From contig NZ_CP086068.1 of the NCBI RefSeq assembly GCF_020783335.1, forward strand, positions 1,178,001-1,242,000: DNA of 64,000 bases, in the 5' to 3' direction. The notes under the pieces were generated by a model. It had not been told where the DNA came from. It saw only the letters and a list, made by a program, of their open reading frames with translations, and searched no databases. This document shows, in pieces, positions 36,146 to 45,953 of the stretch (position 1 is its first letter; every line of letters starts with the position of its first letter). A program made the translations under genes and the position numbers. The DNA is from Mucilaginibacter daejeonensis. GTDB lineage: Bacteria > Bacteroidota > Bacteroidia > Sphingobacteriales > Sphingobacteriaceae.

Positions 36146-36292
36146 GGTTCAATTAATAGTGGTACAAATTACGCGATCGCGATAAAATAAGTTACAACAA
36201 TTATACTAATTTAACCGTGATGTACAGTACTTATAGGTTATTGTGCTATACAAAAGTTGATGGTACGCTTTTTCGACAAGTGACGTGACCGT

Positions 36293-37600
36293 TCATCGGC
36301 GTTTGGCCAGATAGTAAATGGCCAGCCCGAGTGCAAAAGCACCTAAGCAAACCACGGTAGCATGAGGCGTAGCCATGAACACGCTGATGGTCACGAACCA
36401 GTATACCGCTATAAAGAATATAGGTACCAGCGGATACAATTTGATGGTATAGATGCCGGTGCCATCAAGCTCCTGCGTACGCTTGCGGAGTATAAAGATA
36501 GCGATAGCGGCCGTACTCAAACCAATGCACTCAAAGAACATGGCATAGTTAAGTACCTCCCCAAAGGAGCCTGCAAAAAAGAGGATGACGATAATGGCCG
36601 CCACAAAAAAGGTCATCCCGAATTCCTGAGCCTGGGTGCGCGGGTTTACCCGTTTAAATATCGGTGGAAGCACACCATCATCAGCCATGGCGTAAAACAC
36701 CCGTGGTACTGACATGATGTTCACATTCACATAGGCAAGCACCGAGATGAACATCAGTACCGAGGTGATACGCGCACCCACATCGCCGAACACTACCGAA
36801 GCCATTTTGGCGGCCAGCCCGGTGTTCTGTTGCAGGCCACCCATGCCCAATACATGATAATAAGCAAAATTGACCGCCATGTAGACTGCGATCACAATGC
36901 TCATTCCCATCAATAGTCCGCGGGGTATATTGCGGCGGGCATCTACCACATCGCCCCCAAAGTTGATGGTTTGCTGGTAGCCGGTAAAGGTAAAAAAGAC
37001 CGCCACCAAACTTAGGCCGAACGAGGCGATCGGCGAGCCGCCGGGCAAAACGGCCTGCGTGATCACAGTATGCCCGTTGCTTTTAAATATGGCCAGACAA
37101 AGGATCACGATCATGGTCACCTTAAATATGGTGAGCAGGTTTTGCACCCGGGCGCTCATTTTGATCCCTAAAAAATTGATCACGTACACAATGGCCACCA
37201 AGCCTATGGTGGTAATGCGGGTACCTGTTATGTTCTGCATGTGGGCAGGTAATAGCAACGGGTTCAGGTACTCGGCCCCGATGAGCGATACCGCCGCTAC
37301 TGATGCGGTGGTGGCAATAATAGACGCCCAGTTGATCATGAATGCAAAGGCCGGGTGATAGCAATAAGAGAAGAGCTTGTAAAAGCCACCGGTATTTGGA
37401 TACCGTGCACCGATCTCGGCAAAGGTAAGTGCTCCGCAAAGGGTAACCAATCCGCCAACCACCCACGCGGCAAAGAACAGGGCAGGAGTTCCCGTACGCA
37501 AGGCCACTTCGCCAGGTATCTTGAATATGCCGGTACCGATGATAAGGCTGATCACGATCATGGTAAGATCGAACCGGCTCAACTTGGGCTTAATGCTCAT
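36293..37600 (-). CDS. APC-family amino acid permease
   Basis: A 435-residue inner-membrane protein with about twelve membrane segments. The N-terminal MIVISLIIGTGIFKIPGEVA is the family-typical first helix with the GTGIF unwound segment, and AEIGARYPNTGG follows segment 2. It likely carries neutral amino acids by proton symport or exchange; substrate not evident. It stands alone, with 147 bp to the kinase downstream in the same direction and no clear terminator between. Confidence 0.9.
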   Translation of the reverse strand: MSIKPKLSRFDLTMIVISLIIGTGIFKIPGEVALRTGTPALFFAAWVVGGLVTLCGALTFAEIGARYPNTGGFYKLFSYCYHPAFAFMINWASIIATTASVAAVSLIGAEYLNPLLLPAHMQNITGTRITTIGLVAIVYVINFLGIKMSARVQNLLTIFKVTMIVILCLAIFKSNGHTVITQAVLPGGSPIASFGLSLVAVFFTFTGYQQTINFGGDVVDARRNIPRGLLMGMSIVIAVYMAVNFAYYHVLGMGGLQQNTGLAAKMASVVFGDVGARITSVLMFISVLAYVNVNIMSVPRVFYAMADDGVLPPIFKRVNPRTQAQEFGMTFFVAAIIVILFFAGSFGEVLNYAMFFECIGLSTAAIAIFILRKRTQELDGTGIYTIKLYPLVPIFFIAVYWFVTISVFMATPHATVVCLGAFALGLAIYYLAKRR

Positions 37601-37701
37601 GCGTAGTAAGTTGGAATTTTGAATAATAATATTAGATTTGCTATGGCCATGTATTGGTGAGTAAGCAGATCAGTGTGCTAATATACACCACGGCCTCAAC
37701 A

Positions 37702-38367
37702 ATGAACCCCATCGCTAAGCAGTTCGAACGGTCCTTCTTAATTGTTTTAGGTGTATTATGCCTGAACTGTGCCGCCGTACACGCCCAGCGGCAAAGATAT
37801 AAAAGGCCGCCGGCCTTAAAACCTGTTGAACAGACCAGTCGCCAACTGACCGATTTCTCGAAAGAGGCAGAGGAAGCAGGCATCGATTTTAACATGCCCG
37901 AGGATTTTAAGGAAGTGCCGATCACGGGGAACGATACCTTTTCATTTGATCATGCCATGGCCCTGCCCGGCCAGGACCTGGAGATATGGTTACAGGTGCG
38001 CTCGCTCAAGCAAAGTTGGGCCAGTTATGAACAGGTAAAGACCATCACCGGCAAAAATCTGCCTAATCCTGACTCTACCTACGTGGAAGCTGCCCGTGCG
38101 CATGCATCGGCCATGAGCGATGACGGTCGTTTTTTTACCCGCCCGCTCTCGCCCAAATTGCTGGATGCCTACAATGCCGATGCGGGCAAGACCTACATGT
38201 TCAGCCTGGCCGATACCCCCGAGACCAAGCATTACCGCTACGCCTTACTTTTCGCTTTACAAAAGGACCATACCGGCTACATGTTGGCCGTTTGTCTCAC
38301 CAATGAAAAGGGTCCCGAGTTCTTCCGCAAGATCAGCAAAGTGCGCGACTGCATGAGGTTCAGGTAG
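37702..38367 (+). CDS. Secreted protein, function unknown
   Basis: A 221-residue protein from the ATG at 37702 with a signal peptide ending at AVHAQ. I do not recognise the family. After a short basic stretch (RQRYKRPPALKP) comes a compact alpha/beta-looking domain with WLQVRSLKQSWASYE, RFFTRPLSPKLLDAYNADAG and HYRYALLFALQKDHTGYML. There are two Cys in the mature part, one near the C-terminus (RDCMRF). It has no membrane anchor, so it is probably periplasmic. An earlier ATG at 37654 would spoil the signal peptide. Confidence 0.7.
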   Translation: MNPIAKQFERSFLIVLGVLCLNCAAVHAQRQRYKRPPALKPVEQTSRQLTDFSKEAEEAGIDFNMPEDFKEVPITGNDTFSFDHAMALPGQDLEIWLQVRSLKQSWASYEQVKTITGKNLPNPDSTYVEAARAHASAMSDDGRFFTRPLSPKLLDAYNADAGKTYMFSLADTPETKHYRYALLFALQKDHTGYMLAVCLTNEKGPEFFRKISKVRDCMRFR

Positions 38368-38381
38368 GTACGTTTCACCGC

Positions 38382-38412
38382 TTGACGGTTGCCAATAATT
38401 TTAGTATGTTTG
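38382..38412 (+). promoter_or_regulatory. Promoter for parE
   Basis: TTG at 38382-38384, a 20-nt spacer and TATGTTTG at 38405-38412. The roughly 90-nt leader that follows carries a GC-rich inverted repeat. Confidence 0.7.
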
Positions 38413-38429
38413 ATCAGCCCCACCCCGAC

Positions 38430-38479
38430 CCTCCCCGGAAGGGAGGGTGTTGGCTTTCGTTTCCTCCCTTCCGGGGAGG
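38430..38479. repeat. GC-rich inverted repeat in the parE leader
   Basis: CCTCCCCGGAAGGGAGG (38430-38446) and its exact complement (38463-38479), 16 nt apart. It is related in composition to the elements at 517-535 and 48959-49146. The RNA hairpin would sit between promoter and ATG. Confidence 0.85.
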
Positions 38480-38508
38480 ATCAAGGAGGGGCTACATGTT
38501 TGACACTT

Positions 38509-40386
38509 ATGGCAGAAGTAAATTATAGTGAAGATAGTATCCGGTCGCTCGACTGGAAGGAACACATCCGCTTACGCCCGGGTATGTACATCGGTAAACT
38601 GGGCGATGGCTCAGCCTATGACGATGGTATATACGTGTTGCTGAAAGAGATCGTGGATAACTCGATCGATGAGTTCGTGATGGGAGCGGGGCGCAGTATC
38701 GATATCAGCATGAACGATCACCGCGTTACCGTACGCGATTACGGCCGCGGCATACCGTTGGGCAAGGTGATCGATTGCGTGTCCAAGATCAACACCGGTG
38801 GTAAGTACGATAGTAAGGCCTTTCAAAAATCGGTAGGTTTGAATGGTGTGGGTACCAAGGCGGTGAATGCTTTGTCTACCTCGTTCACCGTACAATCATA
38901 CCGTGATGGCCGTACTAAGATCGCCGAATTTGCTAAAGGCGAGATCGTGCGCGATGAGGCCGAAAAAGAGACCACTCAGCGTAACGGTACCTCGATCAAC
39001 TTTTACCCCGACGATACCATTTTCCGCAACTACCGGTTCATACCCGAATTTGTGCAGAACATGATCTGGAACTACGTGTTCCTGAACGCCGGCCTGACGA
39101 TCAACTTCAACGGCGAAAAGTTCTTCTCACAAAATGGTTTGAAGGACCTGCTCGAGCGTAAGACCGATGCTGAGAATATTCGTTACCCGATCATTCACCT
39201 CAAGGGTGAAGATATCGAGATATCCATGACCCACGGCCAGCAATATGGTGAAGAGTATTATTCCTTTGTGAACGGTCAGCACACCACACAGGGAGGTACG
39301 CACCAGGCTTCCTTCCGTGAGGCTGTGGTCAAGACCATCCGTGAATTCTACAAAAAGGAGTTCGATGCTTCGGATATCCGGGCTTCTATTGTGGCCGCCA
39401 TCGCCATCAAGGTGCAGGAGCCGGTGTTCGAATCGCAAACCAAGACCAAACTGGGTTCACAGAACGTAGGTCCTGATGGGCCTACCGTGCGTACCTTCAT
39501 CAACGATTTTTTAAAGACCGAACTGGATAACTACCTGCATAAGAATCCGGCCACCGCCGATGCTTTGCTGAAACGTATCCTGCAATCGGAACGGGAGCGT
39601 AAGGACATTGCGGGTATCAAGAAACTGGCTAACGAGCGCGCCAAAAAGGCATCGTTACACAATCGCAAATTGCGCGATTGCAAGGTGCATTTTGACGATA
39701 ATCACGAGCGCAAGCAAGAGACCACGCTATTTATCACCGAAGGTGACTCGGCCAGTGGCTCGATCACCAAATCGCGCGATGTGGCCACCCAGGCGGTATT
39801 CAGCTTAAAAGGTAAGCCCCTCAACTGCTTTGGCCTGACCAAAAAGGTAGTTTACGAGAACGAAGAGTTCAACCTGCTACAACACGCCCTTAACATTGAG
39901 GACGGTATCGACGGTTTGCGTTACAACAACATCGTTATCGCTACCGATGCCGATGTGGACGGTATGCACATCCGCCTGCTGATCATGACCTTCTTTTTGC
40001 AGTTCTTCCCCGATGTGGTAAAGGCTGGTCACGTATCCATTTTACAAACCCCATTATTTAGGGTGCGTAATAAAAAGGAGACCATTTATTGCTACAGTGA
40101 TGAAGAACGCCGTAATGCCATTGCCAAATTAGGCAACAAGCCCGAGATCACCCGATTTAAAGGCTTGGGTGAGATATCGCCCGATGAGTTCGGACTATTC
40201 ATCGGCAAGGACATGCGCCTGGATCCAGTGATCCTGAAAGATGCCAACATCAAAGGCTTGTTAGAGTATTTTATGGGCAAGAACACCCCGACCCGCCAGC
40301 AGCATATCGTACAGAACCTGCGCGTGGAAAAGGACGACGAGACCATCAACCCAACACTCACCGAAGCGGAAGCACTGGTGGCGTAA
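38509..40386 (+). CDS. parE: DNA topoisomerase IV subunit B
   Basis: A 625-residue type IIA ATPase subunit from the ATG at 38509 ([10 protein letters not shown]); the frame is open through the upstream repeat, but that part is not conserved coding. GHKL ATPase motifs are visible ([31 protein letters not shown]), and the TOPRIM domain has [13 protein letters not shown] and DADVDGMHI. The protein lacks the extra TOPRIM insert of many GyrB proteins. Bacteroidota ParE has this length and the KRxP-like start, so ParE is favoured over GyrB. It relaxes and decatenates DNA with ParC, which is not in the window. Confidence 0.9.
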   Translation: MAEVNYSEDSIRSLDWKEHIRLRPGMYIGKLGDGSAYDDGIYVLLKEIVDNSIDEFVMGAGRSIDISMNDHRVTVRDYGRGIPLGKVIDCVSKINTGGKYDSKAFQKSVGLNGVGTKAVNALSTSFTVQSYRDGRTKIAEFAKGEIVRDEAEKETTQRNGTSINFYPDDTIFRNYRFIPEFVQNMIWNYVFLNAGLTINFNGEKFFSQNGLKDLLERKTDAENIRYPIIHLKGEDIEISMTHGQQYGEEYYSFVNGQHTTQGGTHQASFREAVVKTIREFYKKEFDASDIRASIVAAIAIKVQEPVFESQTKTKLGSQNVGPDGPTVRTFINDFLKTELDNYLHKNPATADALLKRILQSERERKDIAGIKKLANERAKKASLHNRKLRDCKVHFDDNHERKQETTLFITEGDSASGSITKSRDVATQAVFSLKGKPLNCFGLTKKVVYENEEFNLLQHALNIEDGIDGLRYNNIVIATDADVDGMHIRLLIMTFFLQFFPDVVKAGHVSILQTPLFRVRNKKETIYCYSDEERRNAIAKLGNKPEITRFKGLGEISPDEFGLFIGKDMRLDPVILKDANIKGLLEYFMGKNTPTRQQHIVQNLRVEKDDETINPTLTEAEALVA

Positions 40387-40472
40387 AGGTATATGACGGG
40401 ATCAAGAATGATCTCTTATGTGATCCTGTAGCGTCGCGAAGCAAGATCTTACCATATCTATTTTATATATAT

Positions 40473-40513
40473 AAAAAGAGCGCTCATCTGATCAGCAGAT
40501 GAGCGCTCTTTTT
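40473..40513. terminator. Bidirectional terminator between parE and the MACPF gene
   Basis: AAAAAGAGCGCTCATCTG pairs over 17-18 bp with CAGATGAGCGCTCTTTTT, with A and T runs outside both arms. Confidence 0.92.
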
Positions 40514-40525
40514 TTTATTCAATGA

Positions 40526-42007
40526 TCAGAACAGAGCAGGTGTGATAATGAATTTTTCCCAAGGGCCTGGAGACAGTCCTTGGCAATTGATCACTCCACC
40601 TCCATTGTCGTTATACTGGTTCACGCCACGAGCGTCCATGCGTAAATGCGTGCTGCCAAAATATGCTGAACTGATGGTGAAAGTACCATCACTTTGCTTA
40701 TTGATGTTGAAGCGCTCATAATTACCCGCCGGGTTCTGCAAATTAACTGTTCCTCCGCCCGAGTTGTTATTGTGTGGAACATTGGTTCCATCCATGCGTA
40801 GGTAAAGATTAGGAAAATAATTAGATGATATAGTGTAAGTTCCATCATTTTGCTTTCTGAACACCATTTGCTCATAAGGGCCGGCAGAATACTGGCAATT
40901 TACGGTACCTGATCCGCTTGAGTTAGGAGAATAGTAGCGGCCATCCATCCTCAAGAATACATTATAAAAATTACTTGATTGTATGGTCGCCACGATCTCT
41001 GTCAAAAAGATCTGGTTAGCTTGTAGATACTGGATGATATAGCTTTCCAAAGCCGACTTCTTTGCTGGATCATCCACCAGATCAGACAACAGTACCAAGC
41101 CATTCTCTCCAATATCGATCAGCTCAGCGTTTTGAGGTGTCGAGCTGTTTTGCCATGCATCAGTATTTAACGTAGGTGCAGTGTTGGAGCCAAGTGTGAC
41201 CTGCCCGATAAGGCTCAAGGCCGGATTTCCGCCAACTGTTTTGTAACGTAGGGTTTGAGAGAAGTTATTTTGGTTACTGGTAGTGTTGCTATTATAACCT
41301 GAGTTAAGATTAAATACTGTTGACACTCCAAGGTCTAAGCCCACGTTAGCTGCGGTTTTACGGTCCTGCTCCGTTGTTTCTGAACGGTATACTACGTCAA
41401 ACTTTGCGCCAAGTGTCACGTCTAATAATACGTGGGTTCCATAGTGACTTACGATATATTCAGGACTGTAATTTTGTAGGTCTGATAGAAATTCTGGTGT
41501 TAGGTAGCTTTTTAGCAACGAGATAGATGAATTTATCTTAAGTCGCTTTTGCTTAATGATCCTGCTATAATTACCATAAACGTATTTGGAAGAAAATCTT
41601 GAAGAATCTGTATAATTTGCAGTGATAGTCGCTTTGAATAGTGGCAAAACGCTTGTGCTTATTGTAGTTTTCGTTCTTAATGACAAGCCTTTAGCAAAGC
41701 TCACAGCATCTTCGCCGGTCACAAAAAGATTGGTTTGAACCTTTGACTGGTCTAAGTCGATTCGACTTGGATAATCAGCTCTCAAACGTCCTACATCTAT
41801 AACTTTAAAAGTTGCGGCGCTCGAATTGCCATACTCACCAAGTATGTCGTAACCATAGCCCAGAACGTCAAGGTCGCCGTCACCGGCTGAACTTGCTTTT
41901 TTTGTAGATTTTTGAATAGTGGCAGATCTGTCTTCAACGATCTCCTGCTTTTTACAGGACATAGCAAACGCTAAGAAACCACTCAATAGTAGTAGAGTTT
42001 TTTTCAT
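40526..42007 (-). CDS. MACPF-domain lipoprotein with C-terminal beta-trefoil
   Basis: A 493-residue protein with a lipoprotein signal (lipobox AMSC, Cys18). Residues about 45-340 match the membrane-attack-complex/perforin fold, with the signature YGTH (189-192) followed by a TLGAK turn. The C-terminal 145 residues hold three repeats of about 51 residues, each with LRMD (352, 403, 455), a Gly-rich turn, an aromatic core and an ISS end, forming a beta-trefoil of fascin or lectin type that may bind a glycan. MACPF proteins make pores or bind membranes; some Bacteroidota members kill related bacteria. The gene and its flanks are clearly more AT-rich than the neighbours, which suggests transfer. 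Confidence 0.9.
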   Translation of the reverse strand: MKKTLLLLSGFLAFAMSCKKQEIVEDRSATIQKSTKKASSAGDGDLDVLGYGYDILGEYGNSSAATFKVIDVGRLRADYPSRIDLDQSKVQTNLFVTGEDAVSFAKGLSLRTKTTISTSVLPLFKATITANYTDSSRFSSKYVYGNYSRIIKQKRLKINSSISLLKSYLTPEFLSDLQNYSPEYIVSHYGTHVLLDVTLGAKFDVVYRSETTEQDRKTAANVGLDLGVSTVFNLNSGYNSNTTSNQNNFSQTLRYKTVGGNPALSLIGQVTLGSNTAPTLNTDAWQNSSTPQNAELIDIGENGLVLLSDLVDDPAKKSALESYIIQYLQANQIFLTEIVATIQSSNFYNVFLRMDGRYYSPNSSGSGTVNCQYSAGPYEQMVFRKQNDGTYTISSNYFPNLYLRMDGTNVPHNNNSGGGTVNLQNPAGNYERFNINKQSDGTFTISSAYFGSTHLRMDARGVNQYNDNGGGVINCQGLSPGPWEKFIITPALF

Positions 42008-42027
42008 GATAAGGTTTTATTTTCCTG

Positions 42028-42059
42028 CAAGTTTAGGATAAAATAACCGGTATTTCAAA
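42028..42059 (-). promoter_or_regulatory. Promoter for the MACPF gene
   Basis: On the minus strand TTTG (42059-42056), a 20-nt spacer and TAAACTTG (42035-42028), one base off TAnnTTTG. The ATG is at 42007. The rest of the 262-bp gap is AT-rich with no supported gene. Confidence 0.5.
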
Positions 42060-42269
42060 CATGTACATAACAATTAATATTTTATTAATTAATTAATCTT
42101 TAATATATAAAATTTCTTAATGTGGGTGGTGACCTGAAGTGTTATTATCGGTATTTCTTTTATTATGAAAAAGGATACGATAGAGAGCAAAATATTTAAA
42201 ATAAACAGATCTTTGCATTCCCATTTCTTTTGATTATATTGTACGCCCCGCTTTTTGCGGGATCACCAT

Positions 42270-42767
42270 ATGATCAACCACGAGATAAAGATCGCTTTTG
42301 AAGAGTACAACACTTTTGAGGAGCTCAATGATCAAGATAAACACCTATGCCTGGAAGCGGTAAAAGCACTAAAGGGTTCACATTCACCATACTCAAACTT
42401 TAGTGTGGGTGCCGCGCTGCGCCTGAAAAGTGGCCGCGTACTGTATGGCAGCAACCAGGAGAACGCTGCCTATCCGTCAGGACTATGTGCCGAACGGGTA
42501 GCCCTCTTCAACTGGGGAGCCAACTATGCCGACGACCCCATAGAGGCGCTGGCCGTTACTGCGCATACCGCCAAGTTCCAGATCAGCAAACCGATCACCC
42601 CGTGCGGCGGGTGCCTGCAGGTATTGGCCGAGTATGAGAAGAAACAAGAGCAGCCTATCCGTACCATATTGTACTGCCAGGGCGGTGCGGCCTGGGTAAC
42701 CAATGGTATCGAAAGCTTTTTGCCTTTCCTATTCTTTGAAGACAGGCTGGTGACCGTGCCGGTGTAA
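42270..42767 (+). CDS. cdd: Cytidine deaminase
   Basis: A 165-residue zinc enzyme that turns cytidine and deoxycytidine into uridine forms. The ATG at 42270 (MINHEIKIAFEEY) is preferred to 42255. Zinc and catalytic residues are in CAERVALF (Cys and Glu) and PCGGCLQ (two Cys), the tetrameric Cdd pattern. SPYSNFSVGAAL is the substrate-loop signature. A small CCCGC-TTTTT-GCGGG hairpin (42247-42261) sits just before the start. Confidence 0.94.
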   Translation: MINHEIKIAFEEYNTFEELNDQDKHLCLEAVKALKGSHSPYSNFSVGAALRLKSGRVLYGSNQENAAYPSGLCAERVALFNWGANYADDPIEALAVTAHTAKFQISKPITPCGGCLQVLAEYEKKQEQPIRTILYCQGGAAWVTNGIESFLPFLFFEDRLVTVPV

Positions 42768-42779
42768 GTATCAAGCGTC

Positions 42780-42812
42780 CATGTCATGCTGATGTATATC
42801 AGCACCTCTCTT
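42780..42812. repeat. Partial family B repeat
   Basis: ATGTCATGCTGATGTATATC followed by AGCACCTCTC resembles the first half of the repeats at 32018-32384. The second half is missing. Confidence 0.6.
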
Positions 42813-42917
42813 GCTCAGCCAACCGAGGTTTAGGACGATCACACCGCCGCGAGAATAAATTTGCACTTCTAACTCCTACAAAAACAAGCAACATCTACAC
42901 TTGCTTGACAATATTAG

Positions 42918-42949
42918 TTTGAATTAAAACTATCAAGTATTTAACTTTG
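42918..42949 (+). promoter_or_regulatory. Promoter for the emrB-marR genes
   Basis: TTTG at 42918-42921, a 20-nt spacer and TAACTTTG at 42942-42949: an exact -33/-7 pair. The ATG is at 42975. Confidence 0.78.
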
Positions 42950-42974
42950 TTATGAAGTTGAATAACTGATACCA

Positions 42975-44555
42975 ATGCAACCTGCAAATTCATTAGTGGA
43001 GTACGGCGCCCGGCGCGTGATCATTACCATTACGGCGGTGTTCTGTGCCCTGCTCGAGATCATCGATACAACCATTGTTAACGTGGCCCTCAATGATATG
43101 CGCGGCAACCTGGGCGCCACGCTGAACGAGATCAGCTGGGTCATCACTGCCTACTCACTGGCCAACGTGATCATCGTGCCTATGACCAGTTGGCTTTCGC
43201 AGCAGTTCGGGCGGCGTAACTATTTTGCCGCCTCTGTGGTGCTGTTCACTATCTGCTCATTTCTGTGCGGTAACGCTACCAATATATGGGAGCTGGTGGT
43301 GTTCAGGTTCATTCAGGGTTTGGGCGGTGGTGCCTTACTGGTCACCTCGCAAACCATCATTACCGAGAGCTGGCCTACCGAAAAGCGGGCCATGGCACAG
43401 GCCATTTACACACTGGGTGTGATCGTGGGCCCAACGCTCGGTCCGCCGCTGGGTGGATACATCGTCGATAACTTTTCGTGGCCCTTCATCTTTTACATCA
43501 ACATACCTGTAGGTATCGTAGCGGCGATCCTGACCTTGCAATTCGTACGCAGCCCGCAATACGATGAGAAACGCCCCGCAAGCCAGGTCGACTGGTGGGG
43601 AATTGGTCTGCTCACCGTCGGTATATCATCCTTACAATACGTGCTCGAGAAAGGCCAGGAGGAGGATTGGTACAGCAGCGAGGTGATCACCATCCTGACC
43701 GTTACCGCGGTGTTGGGCATCCTGCTTTTCATCTGGCGTGAGCTGGAGTACGAGTATCCTATCGTGGAGCTGCGGGTGCTCAAGAATAGCAATCTACGCA
43801 TTGGCGTGCTGCTGTCGTTCATTATGGGCTTCGGCCTGTTCGGGTCAACCTTTGTGATACCGTTATATACACAATCTTTGTTGGGGTGGACGGCCCAGCA
43901 GTCGGGTATGTTGCAGCTGCCCAGCACGCTCTTCGTGGCGTTCATGATGCCGGTGGTGGCGCAACTGATCCAGCGCGGGGTGGCGCAAAAATACCTGATC
44001 GCCATTGGTATGGTGGTGTTCTTCATCTATAGCTACCTGTCGTACGCGGTGATCACGCCTCACACCAGCAGCGGCGATTTCTTTTGGCCGCTCATCATCC
44101 GTGGTTTCGGCTTAGGCTTATTGTCAGTGCCGGTGAGCACGATGTCATTATCGACCTTGAAGGGTAAAGAGATCGGCCAGGGGGCGGCCTTTTCGGGAAT
44201 GATGCGGCAATTGGGCGGCTCGTTCGGGGTGGCGCTGATCTCGACCTTTGTATCGAGGCAAACGCAGGTGCACCGCAGCAATTTGGTAAGCCACCTCAAC
44301 GTGAATGACCTTAACGTACAGCAGCGTGTAGCGCAAATGGCAGGCAGTTTCAGAGGACGCGGCATAGATAGCCTCACCGCCACCAAAATGGCCTACACGG
44401 CGCTCGATGGCTCGGTGAACAAGCAGGCCACCCTGCTGTCATACATGGACGTTTTTTTGTGGGTAGGGGTGATGTTCCTGCTGTGTGTACCTGTAGTACT
44501 GCTGTTCATCAAAACAGCTAAGAACAAAGTGAGCCTGGCCGATGCCGCGCACTAA
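42975..44555 (+). CDS. DHA2-family drug efflux transporter (EmrB/QacA type)
   Basis: A 526-residue major facilitator with about fourteen membrane segments. LLEIIDTTIVNVAL (motif D1), the loop WLSQQFGRRNYF (motif A), RFIQGLGGGALL (motif B) and GPTLGPPLGG (motif C, antiporter) are all present. It exports drugs or other amphipathic compounds by proton antiport. EmrB normally works with an EmrA membrane-fusion protein and TolC, but neither gene lies next to it. A MarR regulator follows after 23 bp and probably controls it. Confidence 0.93.
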   Translation: MQPANSLVEYGARRVIITITAVFCALLEIIDTTIVNVALNDMRGNLGATLNEISWVITAYSLANVIIVPMTSWLSQQFGRRNYFAASVVLFTICSFLCGNATNIWELVVFRFIQGLGGGALLVTSQTIITESWPTEKRAMAQAIYTLGVIVGPTLGPPLGGYIVDNFSWPFIFYINIPVGIVAAILTLQFVRSPQYDEKRPASQVDWWGIGLLTVGISSLQYVLEKGQEEDWYSSEVITILTVTAVLGILLFIWRELEYEYPIVELRVLKNSNLRIGVLLSFIMGFGLFGSTFVIPLYTQSLLGWTAQQSGMLQLPSTLFVAFMMPVVAQLIQRGVAQKYLIAIGMVVFFIYSYLSYAVITPHTSSGDFFWPLIIRGFGLGLLSVPVSTMSLSTLKGKEIGQGAAFSGMMRQLGGSFGVALISTFVSRQTQVHRSNLVSHLNVNDLNVQQRVAQMAGSFRGRGIDSLTATKMAYTALDGSVNKQATLLSYMDVFLWVGVMFLLCVPVVLLFIKTAKNKVSLADAAH

Positions 44556-44578
44556 CATTTATCATAGATTTGTTACTG

Positions 44579-45037
44579 ATGGCACAACCAACTCTATCCA
44601 AAGCTGATCTGGCGCTCGAACTCGGGCGCTCCATGGCCGAACTGCGCAACATACTGAGGCAGCACATTCAGGTGAGGCTCAAAGAGAACGATATCAACCT
44701 CACCTTCGAGATGCTGGAGGTATTATCAGCCTTGTGGAAAAAGGACGGCGTTAACCAGCAGGAACTGGCCGACCTGACCATGCGCGACAAATCGAGCATG
44801 ACCTACCTGATCGATAACCTGGTGAAGCGCGGCATGGTGAAACGGGTAGAGGACGATAACGACCGCCGCAACAAACTGATCCATATGACCGATGAGTGCA
44901 TGGCGCTCAAAGAACGGTTATACCCCTGGGTGGCCGAGGTTTATGACAAAGCCACCCATGATATAGCGGCCGAACGCCTGCAAAGCGGCGTTGACCTGAT
45001 CAATCAAATGGTCACTAACCTTAACACAGTCCAATAA
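44579..45037 (+). CDS. MarR-family transcriptional regulator
   Basis: A 152-residue winged-helix regulator from the ATG at 44579. The recognition region QELADLTMRDKSSMTYLIDNL and the wing KRVEDDNDRRNKLIHMT follow the MarR pattern. It likely represses the preceding efflux gene and responds to the exported compound. A TAGATTTG sequence at 44565-44572 could be a second -7 box, but no -33 is visible and it lies only 6 nt before the ATG. Confidence 0.92.
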   Translation: MAQPTLSKADLALELGRSMAELRNILRQHIQVRLKENDINLTFEMLEVLSALWKKDGVNQQELADLTMRDKSSMTYLIDNLVKRGMVKRVEDDNDRRNKLIHMTDECMALKERLYPWVAEVYDKATHDIAAERLQSGVDLINQMVTNLNTVQ

Positions 45038-45054
45038 TTTAAAATGTGTGAATC

Positions 45055-45891
45055 ATGAAGAACATTTTGATCCTTGCCGACCTGTCTGACACCTGTAACA
45101 ACACCTTGCGCTATGCGGCCGATCTGGCCTGCGCGGCCAATGCCGAGCGCATTATCCTCCTGAAAAGTCAATATGTGTCATTATATGCGCAGCTGCTGCC
45201 CTCGGCAGATTTTGTGCAGCTAAGCGCCGATGCCATTGACGAGGAACGCCGTAAAGACGACGCTGCATTAAAGCAGATGGCCGATCGATTGACGACGAGT
45301 TGCGGAGCCAACATCAAAATAGAGGTGGCCACCAGCAGCGAACCTTTGTTACGCGCCGTGCGCCAAGTGATCGCCGACCACCAACCCGACCTGATCATGG
45401 TAGGTAGCGATGTGCCGGGCGGCGAGGAAAGTATAGTGGGGCAGCAGGTAGTGGCCGTGGCCAAGATCAGTACGGTGCCTGTGCTGGTGATACCGTGCGG
45501 TGCATCGCGCAAGCCGCTGAAGCGGGTGCTGGTGCCTGTGGACCCTAACGCCATCGAGCGCCTCAGCCTGATCGATCAGTTGAAACAGTTGCAGTTCACC
45601 ACTGAGCCCGAGATATTGGTGCTATGCGTTGATCCTGAAGGCAAGCGCGTAGGCCACGAGGCTGAGAATGCGGGTAGCTTTAAACAGTTTCTGCAAGAAT
45701 ATGAATACGATGTGCAGTACACCGATGATGACGACACCGTAAAAAGCATCCTCAACTATGCATCGCAGAACGAGGTGCAGCTGATCGTTGCCCTGCCGGG
45801 CAAACACAGCTTTTTTTATAACCTTACCCACAGCAGTATCACCGAGGCGCTCACCACCAATTCGAGGTTGCCGGTGCTCATCCTTAAATAG
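45055..45891 (+). CDS. Tandem universal stress protein
   Basis: A 278-residue protein with two Usp domains (about 1-145 and 150-278). The first has ILILADLSDTCNN, DLIMVGSD and a VPVLVIP end; the second has KRVLVPVDPN, LIVALPG and LPVLIL. The G-x2-G-x9-G(S/T) ATP-binding loop is degenerate in both halves. Such proteins appear under stress and starvation in the cytoplasm. It starts 17 bp after marR and may be co-transcribed with it. The biochemical role is unknown. Confidence 0.9.
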   Translation: MKNILILADLSDTCNNTLRYAADLACAANAERIILLKSQYVSLYAQLLPSADFVQLSADAIDEERRKDDAALKQMADRLTTSCGANIKIEVATSSEPLLRAVRQVIADHQPDLIMVGSDVPGGEESIVGQQVVAVAKISTVPVLVIPCGASRKPLKRVLVPVDPNAIERLSLIDQLKQLQFTTEPEILVLCVDPEGKRVGHEAENAGSFKQFLQEYEYDVQYTDDDDTVKSILNYASQNEVQLIVALPGKHSFFYNLTHSSITEALTTNSRLPVLILK

Positions 45892-45893
45892 CA

Positions 45894-45936
45894 ACAAAAA
45901 AGGGCAGCCTGACGGTTCAGGCTGCCCTTTTTTGTG
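45894..45936. terminator. Bidirectional terminator
   Basis: CAAAAAAGGGCAGCCTGA, loop CGGT, TCAGGCTGCCCTTTTTTG: an 18-bp stem with A and T runs. It serves the plus-strand Usp and the minus-strand tld operon. Confidence 0.93.
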
Positions 45937-45953
45937 TATGATGAGCGAGGTGC

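Noticed and set aside
38389-38508. Upstream extension of parE
   Set aside because: It would translate a GC-rich palindrome; the conserved protein starts at the ATG at 38509, and the promoter -7 box lies within the extension.
42165-42233. A 22-codon ORF upstream of cdd that could be a leader peptide
   Set aside because: It has no run of one amino acid, no promoter and no terminator after it; it fits chance in AT-rich DNA.
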